This document shows positions 28,165-36,142 of a stretch of DNA of 64,000 bases, in pieces. Under the pieces are notes generated by a model that was not told the origin of the DNA, did not search any database, and was given only the letters and a program-made list of their open reading frames with translations. The DNA is from Allocoleopsis franciscana PCC 7113 (lineage in GTDB: Bacteria; Cyanobacteriota; Cyanobacteriia; Cyanobacteriales; Coleofasciculaceae): positions 6,536,001-6,600,000 of the forward strand of contig NC_019738.1 of the NCBI RefSeq assembly GCF_000317515.1. The letters are read 5' to 3'. The first letter of the stretch is position 1, and every line of letters starts with the position of its first letter. The position numbers were made by a program, and so were the translations under genes.

Positions 28165-29133
28165 TGGGTTTTTATTGATAATGAATTTTATTCTTTCTTA
28201 CCCTTTAATTTTCCGATCCCCCATTCAGGTATATTAAAGCTGGCAAGCTGTGAGCCAGTCTAGGTTAGAGCAATTCCTCAAGGAACTGAGAGCTTTAGAT
28301 TTTCTTTAGTATCTTGTTATATATAGAAATATATAAAGTTAAGAACTTTAACAAAAATCAAATCTTTCTGAGAAAATGTACGAAATTCCCTTAAAACCGC
28401 GCAGGGATCAAGCCAAACACAAGATAATAGTAAACCTAAATATAAAATTTACAGAAAGAGTAATCGACTCAACCATCTGCTCAGGTAACAAGCATTGAAG
28501 GAATTACTAATACTTAAGAGGGATGACGGCGACCCATTTTGATCACTTATTGAGTATTTTGAGAGTTCCTCAAGGAGCGTGGAGCATAGCAGCCTAGCAA
28601 AGATAGGTCTAGACGGTTCCATGCCTTTAGAGCCATTCAGTTATCAAAAATCACCCTTAAAGCAGATGACAGTAGAACGGCTTAGAGGTATGAACATTTA
28701 GGTTAAAACTGGAGAAAGCGGAACTTCTGAAACCACTGATGGGCAAGGCTTTCAGAATCCAAAATTCTTGCATTTTAAATCCAAAATGGTATAACCTGGT
28801 GGATTCCACTTTTCAACCCCATATTGGCTAAGCCTTGAAGCGGCTCTCGTCCTTGCCACCGTGGCTGATTTTGAAGCGCACCTAATATATGATCGAGAGA
28901 TTTACGCTGATCATCTGTTTATCTCAACCCGATGGGCTGTTTAAGAGCAATCCTCAAAAGGGGAACACCTCGAAGCAGAATCCTCGTTCTAGAAGAGAAA
29001 CAACAGATACAGAATCGGCTCTTGCTCTACCTCCGCCAAACTCAAAAGCTTGTAATAAACTGACAGCGAGAGTCATACATCGAAAGCTCTATACAGGCCC
29101 TTGTATTCCAACACTCACTCCCAAGCCTTCCTC
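28165..29133. other. 969-bp non-coding stretch
   Basis: AT-rich. An 82-codon frame at 28889-29137 overlaps the next gene and looks non-coding. A TTCCTCAAGGA word occurs at about 28275 and again at 28566 (palindromic core CCTCAAGG), and poly-AT runs lie near 28315-28340. I see no recognised RNA family. It is probably a long 5' leader with promoters. Confidence 0.45.
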
Positions 29134-30579
29134 ATGAGCCAAAACACTACAATTGAATCCACAACTCCCTCCTTATCCAACCCGTCAATCCATCCAGTTT
29201 TGCAGGCTGCTCTGGGTAGCATAGATGTGCAGTTAGAAGAAGAGTTAGCCCGCTACCGACGCCAACGTGCAGGACGCCCCGTCATGTCACCCAGTGGTCT
29301 TGGTCGTCACCAGATCCGTAAACCGCTCGAATTAATTGCGGTCGATCAAGGAACGAAGAAAACTCAACGACCCGCCTTAGGCATGAGTACAGCTCCCCAG
29401 ATTTCATTTCCTTTAGTGATGGTGAACCCATCACAGGCGGCAACATCCTCTCAGGAGACCAGCCGTGAACCGATGGATCAAATGGGTGAGCGAGAGTCTT
29501 CATTCTCAACGCCCAGTGATTCGGCATCGCCGTTGATGGCGGCTTCGGGGACTAACACAGATGCTTGGGATGGAGTCGAAGATGTCAGGGAGCAACTGAC
29601 TTCTGCGGAAAAACCAGCAGAGGAAATAGGGGGTTTGGTGCCGTTAGGGGCAGCCCAATCCCAACCAGAAGATTATTTGGAATCCTCAGAAAAATTGCTG
29701 CGGAGTTTGGATCAAGAAGAGGTTCCGCCTCGCTCCCGTAAGCGTTTGATTGATAAAGTTCTAACACCCCTCGGTGTGGGTTCTATATTACTATTGCTAC
29801 TTTCTGGAGCAACTCTGGCCTATATCTTCAAGAATCCATCCACACTCAGTGCGCTAAATCCGAACCGATGGTTTGGCTCAAAGGCGACAACAACGGCTCA
29901 ACAACCAACGGAATCGGCTCCCGCGAAAACGACTCCATCCGAGAATGTACCAACCATCAAAGGACCCAATCTCGCGGCGGAGGAATTTCCAGAAGTAGGT
30001 TTAAATACCTTGAGTCACTTGGAACCCAGCCCGACACCGACTCAGCCTGTAGTCCCCACGCAACCTGAAGGGTCTGGCTCTGAGGTAACACAACAAGCTC
30101 CGCCTGTGATTCCTAACTCAGCCCTGCCTGGAAGCTCCTCAGATATATCTTCGGCACTCCTGCCCTCTCCGGGACAGCCAGAAACGATTCCGTCCACGGT
30201 AGCTCCCCTAGCTCCCTTACCCGCGCTACCCACGGGCGTACCTGGAGCAAACTCATCCAATTCATCTGCTGTGAATTCCAAACCGTCACTAGCACCGACC
30301 ACACCCGTTACCAAGCAGAACTCAAAAGCGTCTTCTGCGGCAACCCAACAAGCCGCCACACCTGCATCTGCTAAGGGAAGTTTCTATTATGTGTTGATGA
30401 ACTACAGTAGCGATCGCGACCTAGCGCAAGCCAAGACCATTGTTCCTGATGCCTATGTGCAAAACGTTCCAGAAGGTAAAAAGATTTATATGGGAGCGTT
30501 CAAGCTGGAGTCTCAGGCGAAAACGCTAGTAGAGACCCTCAAGAAACAAGGGGTTAACGCCTCGATCTATCATCCTTAG
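29134..30579 (+). CDS. membrane protein with SPOR-like C-terminal domain
   Basis: 481 residues from the ATG at 29134. Layout: cytoplasmic N-terminus with LEEELARYRRQRAGR; one membrane span at about 223-241 (LGVGSILLLLLSGATLAYIF); a long Pro/Ser/Thr-rich periplasmic linker; and a C-terminal domain (about 410-481) with FYYVLMNYSSDRDLAQAK and IYMGAFKLESQAKTLVETL. The latter resembles a SPOR (septal peptidoglycan-binding) repeat. A role at the envelope or division site is inferred. PspA/Vipp1 genes follow downstream on the same strand, 96 bp away. Confidence 0.75.
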   Translation: MSQNTTIESTTPSLSNPSIHPVLQAALGSIDVQLEEELARYRRQRAGRPVMSPSGLGRHQIRKPLELIAVDQGTKKTQRPALGMSTAPQISFPLVMVNPSQAATSSQETSREPMDQMGERESSFSTPSDSASPLMAASGTNTDAWDGVEDVREQLTSAEKPAEEIGGLVPLGAAQSQPEDYLESSEKLLRSLDQEEVPPRSRKRLIDKVLTPLGVGSILLLLLSGATLAYIFKNPSTLSALNPNRWFGSKATTTAQQPTESAPAKTTPSENVPTIKGPNLAAEEFPEVGLNTLSHLEPSPTPTQPVVPTQPEGSGSEVTQQAPPVIPNSALPGSSSDISSALLPSPGQPETIPSTVAPLAPLPALPTGVPGANSSNSSAVNSKPSLAPTTPVTKQNSKASSAATQQAATPASAKGSFYYVLMNYSSDRDLAQAKTIVPDAYVQNVPEGKKIYMGAFKLESQAKTLVETLKKQGVNASIYHP

Positions 30580-30675
30580 GGCGGGTCTAATTCTAAAATA
30601 TCAAATCGGGTCTTGACTGTGAGATACCATGATGTTAATAAATTCCCCGACCCGTGATGTGAATGGAGAGCTGCT

Positions 30676-31437
30676 ATGGGATTGATGGATCGCATCCTGC
30701 GCGTCATTCGCGCCAACCTCAACAACCTGATCGGGCAAGCCGAAGACCCAGAAAAAGTTCTGGAACAAGCGGTTGAGGAGATGCAGCAGGATTTAATTCA
30801 GCTGCGACAAGCTGTAGCGCAGGCGATCGCTACCCAAAAACGTACCGAACGACAAGCCGCTCAGGCTGAAACCACTGCCCAAGAATGGTATAACCGCGCC
30901 CAATTGGCTCTGTCAAACGGGGATGACAACCTGGCACGGGAAGCTCTAACGCGGCGGAAATCCTATCAGGAGACGGCTAAAGCCATGCGAACCCAACTGA
31001 CGCAGCAAAGCGCTGTGGTCAGCAAGCTCAAAGAAAACATGCGGACGCTGGAGAGTAAAATCTCAGAAGCGAAAACGAAAAAAGACTTGTATATCGCTCG
31101 TGCCCGCTCCGCTCAGGCGTCCCAGAAAATTAACGAGATGCTGGGCAATATGGGGACGGGAACGGCGATCAGTGCCTTTGAGCGCATGGAAGAAAAAGTC
31201 ATGCAGCTCGAAGCCCAGTCTGAAGCCATAGCGGAACTCGGAAGCACCGATTTGGAAAAGAGATTTGCCTCTCTAGAAGGGGGCAATGAGGTGGATAGCG
31301 AGTTGGCGGCGATGAAAGCGAACTTGATGAGTGGCACCGAATCAGCCAAATTACCGTCTGCTCAGACATCATCTGCCCAAAATCCAGAAGTTGAAGCCGA
31401 GCTGAAAAAACTGCGCTCTGAAATAGAAGGTTCTTGA
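30676..31437 (+). CDS. pspA: PspA/IM30 family membrane-remodelling protein
   Basis: 253 residues, nearly all coiled coil, starting MGLMDRILRVIRANLNNLI, the amphipathic membrane-binding helix. EDPEKVLEQAVEEMQQDL and the central ESKISEAKTKKDLYIAR are hallmark segments of the ESCRT-III-like PspA/Vipp1 family. After a linker it ends in a short helix (EVEAELKKLRSEIEG) like the C-terminal extension of Vipp1. It should form rods or rings that protect the plasma or thylakoid membrane. A close paralogue follows 432 bp downstream; which of the two is PspA and which Vipp1 is uncertain. Confidence 0.9.
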   Translation: MGLMDRILRVIRANLNNLIGQAEDPEKVLEQAVEEMQQDLIQLRQAVAQAIATQKRTERQAAQAETTAQEWYNRAQLALSNGDDNLAREALTRRKSYQETAKAMRTQLTQQSAVVSKLKENMRTLESKISEAKTKKDLYIARARSAQASQKINEMLGNMGTGTAISAFERMEEKVMQLEAQSEAIAELGSTDLEKRFASLEGGNEVDSELAAMKANLMSGTESAKLPSAQTSSAQNPEVEAELKKLRSEIEGS

Positions 31438-31869
31438 GTCAAGAGGAGGATAGATGGAGAGATGGGGGAAAGGTTAGTTGTTGAATTTCGGGATTTCAGT
31501 TGAGAATTTATCCGGCTCTCTCCTCTTGCTGCCGTTTACACAATCATGACTAATTTTTTCCACTCTCCCACTGACTACCCTACTCCCCCACCACCTGAGC
31601 CAATGAGGTGAGTTATGCATCTTCTCATCCTTGACAATTGGAGAACCGAGCGATGAGCTAGCGCTTTTGGGCTGGAAGTTTTTACACTGGATTAAAGCGT
31701 CTTGTCTCAATGGCTTGAGCCGATGTGTTTTGAGTGACTTCAAAGTTGTGCTTGATGACTAGAGATGGGATAGCCTTAATTGCTCAAACCGCAACGCATC
31801 AGCAATCGGCTGATAGCGTAGAGTCTGCGTTAAAACTACTTTATACGTTCCAAGAGGATAGACAGCGTC
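31438..31869. other. spacer between the two PspA/Vipp1 genes
   Basis: No gene seen. The leader just before the second gene (TTCCAAGAGGATAGACAGC) supplies GAGGA as ribosome binding site. A separate promoter is likely given the length. Confidence 0.5.
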
Positions 31870-32640
31870 ATGGGATTATTTGATCGCCTAAGCAGAGTCG
31901 TCAGAGCAAATCTGAACGATATGGTGAGCAAGGCTGAAGATCCAGAAAAAATTCTGGAGCAAGCCATTATTGATATGCAAGAAGACCTGATCCAACTGCG
32001 CCAAGCAGTGGCTAGGGCTATTGCCACTCAAAAACGCACCGAGCAACAATACAACAAAAATCAATCCGAAGCCAACAACTGGCAGAACCGTGCTCAACTC
32101 GCCCTCAGTAAAGGGGATGAGAGCCTAGCGCGGGAGGCACTTTTGCGTAAGAAGACTGTTGCCGAAGCGGCTGCTACTCAGAAAACCATGCTGGATCAGC
32201 AGACGACTCAGGTGGATAGCCTCAAGAAAAACCTGATTGCTTTGGAAAGTAAGATCTCCGAAGCTAAGACCAAGAAGGATATGCTCAAGTCCCGTGCAGC
32301 GGCGGCGAAAGCCAACGAGCAGTTGCAAGGTACAATTGGTCGCTTGGGTACCGGCTCGGCAATGGCAGCTTTTGAGCGGATGGAAGACAAAGTTTTGGAG
32401 CTGGAGGCTCGTTCTCAGGCTGGCTATGAACTGGCAGGTAATAACTTAGAAGAGCAATTTGCCCTACTCGAAGGCGGCAGCGACGTTGATGATGAGTTGG
32501 CGCAAATGAAAGCCCAATTGACCGGGGGTTCTGTCTCACAGCAAGCACTACCCGCCTCTGAGGAAAAAGCCTCTCCTTCGTCTAATGCAGCCGTTGATGC
32601 TGAATTGGAAGCTCTACGAAAGCAAATCGACAATTTATAA
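31870..32640 (+). CDS. vipp1: Vipp1/IM30 family thylakoid membrane protein
   Basis: 256 residues. The N-terminal amphipathic helix MGLFDRLSRVVRANLNDMV, the EDPEKILEQAIIDMQEDL helix and ESKISEAKTKKDMLKSR are those of Vipp1. A flexible linker is followed by the C-terminal helix VDAELEALRKQIDNL that distinguishes Vipp1 from PspA. The family assembles into rings and is needed for thylakoid biogenesis and membrane repair. It is a tandem paralogue of the gene at 30676. Confidence 0.9.
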   Translation: MGLFDRLSRVVRANLNDMVSKAEDPEKILEQAIIDMQEDLIQLRQAVARAIATQKRTEQQYNKNQSEANNWQNRAQLALSKGDESLAREALLRKKTVAEAAATQKTMLDQQTTQVDSLKKNLIALESKISEAKTKKDMLKSRAAAAKANEQLQGTIGRLGTGSAMAAFERMEDKVLELEARSQAGYELAGNNLEEQFALLEGGSDVDDELAQMKAQLTGGSVSQQALPASEEKASPSSNAAVDAELEALRKQIDNL

Positions 32641-33017
32641 GTGTCGCCAAGCTTTTGACCATACCCTCTGCGATCAAAGACCTTGATAGGCGACTCAACC
32701 TTAATTCCACTGACTCTCAGGGTGGAGTGGATGCAGAGAGTCTATCCAGGTCTTAATTATTGTTGAGCAGATTGGCGGCTGGATGAAGTAGGAACATCAC
32801 TGAATACAGTCGCACAGCCAGATGACCAACGAGACTTGATAAGTATATAGCTTATTGAGGATAATAAATGCTCCTACCACCAAAGGCTTGGACTGATTTA
32901 CTGTATTAAATGTAAAGCTACAGGCAAACTTGCTCGCTTGCCAATCCGGGTTAATTTTTGCACCAGATAATCTGCTCAGTGAGCGAATTAGAAACAGTTG
33001 TATTGATGGAGGGTTTT
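32641..33017. other. spacer upstream of the thioredoxin gene
   Basis: No gene seen. Frames open upstream of the thioredoxin start at 33018 (TTG 32958, ATG 33006), but these have no ribosome binding site. Confidence 0.5.
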
Positions 33018-33353
33018 GTGGGTAACGCTATTTCAATTACGGATTCCGAGTTTGAAACCGAAGTTTTAAAAGCCGAGCAGCCTGTACTGGTCTACTTGTG
33101 GGCGTCTTGGTGTGGCCCTTGCCGCTTGGTATCGCCATCCGTAGACTGGGTGGCTGATACTTATCGCGATCGCCTAAAAGTCTTCAAGATGGAAGTCGAT
33201 CCAAATCCTGACACGGTAAAGAAGTACCACGTCGAAGGCGTCCCCGCACTCCTTGTATTTAAAAACGGTGAGATTGCTCAATCCCATGAAGGTGCCATTA
33301 GCAAACAGAAATTAGTCAGCCTGATCGACAATCATTTGTCCCCCGCTTCTTAG
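33018..33353 (+). CDS. thioredoxin-like protein
   Basis: About 111 residues of thioredoxin fold with the redox motif WASWCGPCRL and the cis-proline loop VEGVPALLVF. The GTG at 33018 is preferred because GGAGG ends 5 bp before it and the first strand (AISITDSEFE) begins right after; the ATG at 33006 overlaps that ribosome binding site. It reduces disulfides in the cytoplasm, with ferredoxin- or NADPH-thioredoxin reductase as donor. It precedes an aminotransferase gene on the same strand. Confidence 0.9.
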   Translation: MGNAISITDSEFETEVLKAEQPVLVYLWASWCGPCRLVSPSVDWVADTYRDRLKVFKMEVDPNPDTVKKYHVEGVPALLVFKNGEIAQSHEGAISKQKLVSLIDNHLSPAS

Positions 33354-33381
33354 CAAAAACTCAACCCCCTTTTTTCAAGAA

Positions 33382-33415
33382 GGCCGTTCGCGTAGCGTTC
33401 TCCGTAGGAGTAGGC
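33382..33415. repeat. dispersed cyanobacterial repeat fragment
   Basis: GGCCGTTCGCGTAGCG followed by a short CTCCGTAGGAGTAGGC arm. The CGTAGCG/CTCCG words are shared with the repeat block at 34754-34868. Confidence 0.55.
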
Positions 33416-33559
33416 AGGAGGCAGAAAGCAAGAAAGTTTGTACAGTAAACTTTTTAACCTTTTTAAACGGGATAATTATTTCTGCCACGCTGCACTACTG
33501 ATTCGGTGTTGGTTGTGGGTTGTTGGGAATCCGAAAAAAAACAACAAGCAACAAAAAAG

Positions 33560-34753
33560 ATGCAGTTTGCCAAGCGTTTACAACCCCTGCAAGCCAATGT
33601 GTTTGCTGACATGGATCAGGCAAAGGCAAAAGCCAAAGCCTCTGGACAGAACATTATTGACCTCTCCTTAGGGTCTTCTGACCTCCCGGCATCAGAACAC
33701 GTCCTAGAGGCGATTCAAGAGTCTTTGTCAGACAACAGTACTCACGGCTACTTGCTATTTCATGGTACTCAAGCCTTTCGTCAGGCAGCCGCCGACTGGT
33801 ACACCCAACGATTTGGCATCTCAGTTGACCCCGAAACTGAGGTACTTCCCCTGATTGGTTCTCAAGAAGGCACGGCTCATTTACCGCTAGCCGTCCTGAA
33901 CCCAGGAGATTTTGCCCTGTTGTTAGACCCTGGCTATCCCTCCCATGTTGGCGGCGTTTATCTGGCTAGTGGTCAGATCTATACCATGCCCATCCTGGCA
34001 GAAAATAACTTTTTACCTGTATTTGAAGATATTCCTACACCCGTACTCGCTCAATCTCGGATGATGGTGTTGAGCTATCCTCATAATCCTACGACGGCGA
34101 TCGCGCCCTTATCGTTTTTCCAGGAGGCCGTTGCGTTTTGCCGAGAGCATGACTTAGTCTTAGTTCACGACTTTCCCTATGCAGATTTAGTCTTTGCAGA
34201 AGATACCGGGGAAACCCCCAATCCCAAATCCCTTGCCCCTTCAATTTTGCAAGCCGACCCGGATAAGGACGTTTCAATCGAGTTTTTTACCTTTTCCAAG
34301 TCTTATAATATGGGCGGCTTTCGGATTGGTTATGCGATTGGCAATGCTCAGTTGATTCGAGCGTTGCGGCAGGTGAAAGCCGCCGTTGATTTCAACCAAT
34401 ATCGAGGGATTTTGAATGGTGCGATCGCCGCTTTACGGGGGCCTCAAGATAGCGTTCAGCAATCGGTAGAAATTTTTCGACAACGACGGGATGCTTTCGT
34501 TACAGCCTTGCACAAAATAGGTTGGCAGGTTCCGACCCCAAACGCAACAATGTATATTTGGGCAAAGTTGCCAGAGCCTTGGACGAATGATTCGGTAAAA
34601 TTCTGTACTCAACTCGTGGAAAAAACAGGCGTTGCCGCTTCACCGGGAGCGGGTTTTGGCAAAGCAGGTGAAGGATATGTCCGGTTTGCTTTAGTGCATG
34701 AACCCGCCATTCTGGAAATGGCGGTGGAACGAATGGCTGGATTTTTGCGATAG
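33560..34753 (+). CDS. class I/II PLP aminotransferase (LL-DAP aminotransferase-like)
   Basis: 397 residues from the ATG at 33560 (MQFAKRLQPLQANVFADMD). The fold-type I core shows IDLSLGSSDLPAS, the GSQEGTAHLPLAVLNPGD cofactor loop, SYPHNPTTAIA, VHDFPYADLVF and the PLP-lysine motif FFTFSKSYNMGGFRIGY. This resembles LL-diaminopimelate aminotransferase-type enzymes, which would link it to lysine and peptidoglycan precursor synthesis. Other amino-acid substrates are possible. It lies 206 bp after the thioredoxin gene. The upstream frame to 33506 uses a TTG and is less likely. Confidence 0.82.
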   Translation: MQFAKRLQPLQANVFADMDQAKAKAKASGQNIIDLSLGSSDLPASEHVLEAIQESLSDNSTHGYLLFHGTQAFRQAAADWYTQRFGISVDPETEVLPLIGSQEGTAHLPLAVLNPGDFALLLDPGYPSHVGGVYLASGQIYTMPILAENNFLPVFEDIPTPVLAQSRMMVLSYPHNPTTAIAPLSFFQEAVAFCREHDLVLVHDFPYADLVFAEDTGETPNPKSLAPSILQADPDKDVSIEFFTFSKSYNMGGFRIGYAIGNAQLIRALRQVKAAVDFNQYRGILNGAIAALRGPQDSVQQSVEIFRQRRDAFVTALHKIGWQVPTPNATMYIWAKLPEPWTNDSVKFCTQLVEKTGVAASPGAGFGKAGEGYVRFALVHEPAILEMAVERMAGFLR

Positions 34754-34868
34754 CGTTAGCGTAGCGGGACGTAGTCCAGCGCTGCTTCGTACAGCCCTAC
34801 CCTTCGGGTCGCTTCGCTAACGGGCATGAAAACCGCGTAGCGTCTCGGAGAGAAGCGCAGATCGCTAC
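34754..34868. repeat. dispersed GC-rich repeat block
   Basis: It contains repeated TAGCGTAGCG, CTTCGCTAACGGGC and GCGTAGCGTCTCGG words with internal inverted symmetry (GGGTCGCTTCGCTAAC against GTTAGCGTAGCG). Such blocks occur next to genes throughout filamentous cyanobacteria. The rest of the gap to 35148 holds a duplicated AGAACCTACAC word at about 35107-35129 and the next gene's leader. Confidence 0.6.
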
Positions 34869-35148
34869 ACTCTTGAAAGTCCCTCAAGCCCCCACAAAGA
34901 GTTAAATTTCTGCCTGACTTTATACAAGCTTCACATAGCATCCGCTAGACTCACCCTATTCTTGTAAGGGAGCTCAGCAATTAGGCTTCATTGGAACTAG
35001 ACATGTCAGGTTTTGTAACAACCTCAAACCAAGACTCAGGATTTGAGGATGATTGACATATCTCGACATAGCTGTACTTTTTTCGACCTGCGTGCTGAGG
35101 CACTCAGAACCTACACTCAGAACCTACACAAAAACAGGGGTAGCGCTC

Positions 35149-35973
35149 ATGACGGAATCCTGGATCGATACAGTTACCACAGCTTACGAAGGACAAGCCT
35201 GTGTTCCTTGTTCACCCGTTGGCGAAGTTTCCACCCTAACTAATTTCACAGCAATTGGTTATGCCGGAATGATTTCTGCAACGGTCAACTTTAATCCATT
35301 GATCGTTGGGATAGTTGGAAATGACCTCAACGTAGAATTACCCCTTGGGGTAAGCGTTAATCGGGATTTTCAAGGCTATGTTCCTCTTCCGAGTGACTTA
35401 AATCAATTGCCGGCAGGTGATATCTCTGATGGCGACATCACCATAGATTTCCCTCTAATTAGTAATGTTTTTGGCCTCAATCCTGATAGTTCTGTTCTGG
35501 ATTTACTCGATAATTTCGGTATTACTGTTCCTAATTCGGTTTTGGCAATTCTAGATGCTTTAGACATTACAGATGCCAATTCTGTGATTGGAGTTTTTGA
35601 TAATTTATTTGACGTTGAGTTGGCAGGCAGTGGCACTCTCACTTCGGTGACAGGAACCACTGGCTTTAATTTTGAATATCAGGGTGAGGAAAATACTTTC
35701 CTAATTGATGGGTTCGAGCCTACTGTGGTAGCGGGAAGCTTGGTAGGGTCGTCTACAATCACAGCAGAGGGAGATTTCAGCGTAGATTTAGTAATCAGTG
35801 AGTTCGTTAATCTCACTAATCTTTTGGGAATAGATCTGCCCTCTAACGTAGATTCCTTCCTTGCCTTGGCTCAGGTTTTCAACATTAATCAGATAGAACT
35901 AGCTTCTGGTTCTTTCAGTTTAGATATGATTACAGTTCCAGTTTCCGCGCCTCTGGCGGGCTATACCATCTAG
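35149..35973 (+). CDS. unknown beta-rich protein
   Basis: About 274 residues from the ATG at 35149 (MTESWIDTVTTAYEGQAC). The composition is rich in Asp, Asn, Val, Leu and Gly, with alternating hydrophobic strands and very few Lys/Arg, which suggests an extracellular or surface beta structure. However, no classical signal peptide is visible. Repeated segments such as LDLLDNFGITVPNS and LGIDLPSNVDSFLAL point to internal duplication. CVPCSP near the N-terminus could form a disulfide. I do not recognise the family. Upstream in-frame codons to 35053 look non-coding. Confidence 0.6.
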   Translation: MTESWIDTVTTAYEGQACVPCSPVGEVSTLTNFTAIGYAGMISATVNFNPLIVGIVGNDLNVELPLGVSVNRDFQGYVPLPSDLNQLPAGDISDGDITIDFPLISNVFGLNPDSSVLDLLDNFGITVPNSVLAILDALDITDANSVIGVFDNLFDVELAGSGTLTSVTGTTGFNFEYQGEENTFLIDGFEPTVVAGSLVGSSTITAEGDFSVDLVISEFVNLTNLLGIDLPSNVDSFLALAQVFNINQIELASGSFSLDMITVPVSAPLAGYTI

Positions 35974-36048
35974 TCTCTCCTGCTTGCGCTCCAACTCGGT
36001 GTCCAGTTGCGGTTTCTATCTAATCCGAAATTAATATCGTAAAACGGT

Positions 36049-36072
36049 AGGGGCACGAGCAGAGCGTGCCCT
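36049..36072. repeat. REP-like palindrome GTAGGGGC...GCCC
   Basis: GGGCACG (36051-36057) pairs with CGTGCCC (36065-36071). The flanks (GGTAGGGG and CCCTA) match the REP family around the RAYT gene at 40.5-41.4 kb. It lies between convergent genes and may also act as a bidirectional terminator. Confidence 0.55.
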
Positions 36073-36142
36073 AAAAACGACTGTGTTGCAATCAATTGAA
36101 GCTCGCTAAAAAATCGCTCAAATCAGCAAAAATAGCTGATTT

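Noticed and set aside
28889-29137. 82-codon frame before the SPOR-like gene
   Set aside because: It overlaps the start of a better-supported gene, and its composition looks random.
30042-30359. 105-codon antisense frame in the SPOR-like gene
   Set aside because: It mirrors the Pro/Ser/Thr-rich linker of the sense gene; a shadow of codon bias.
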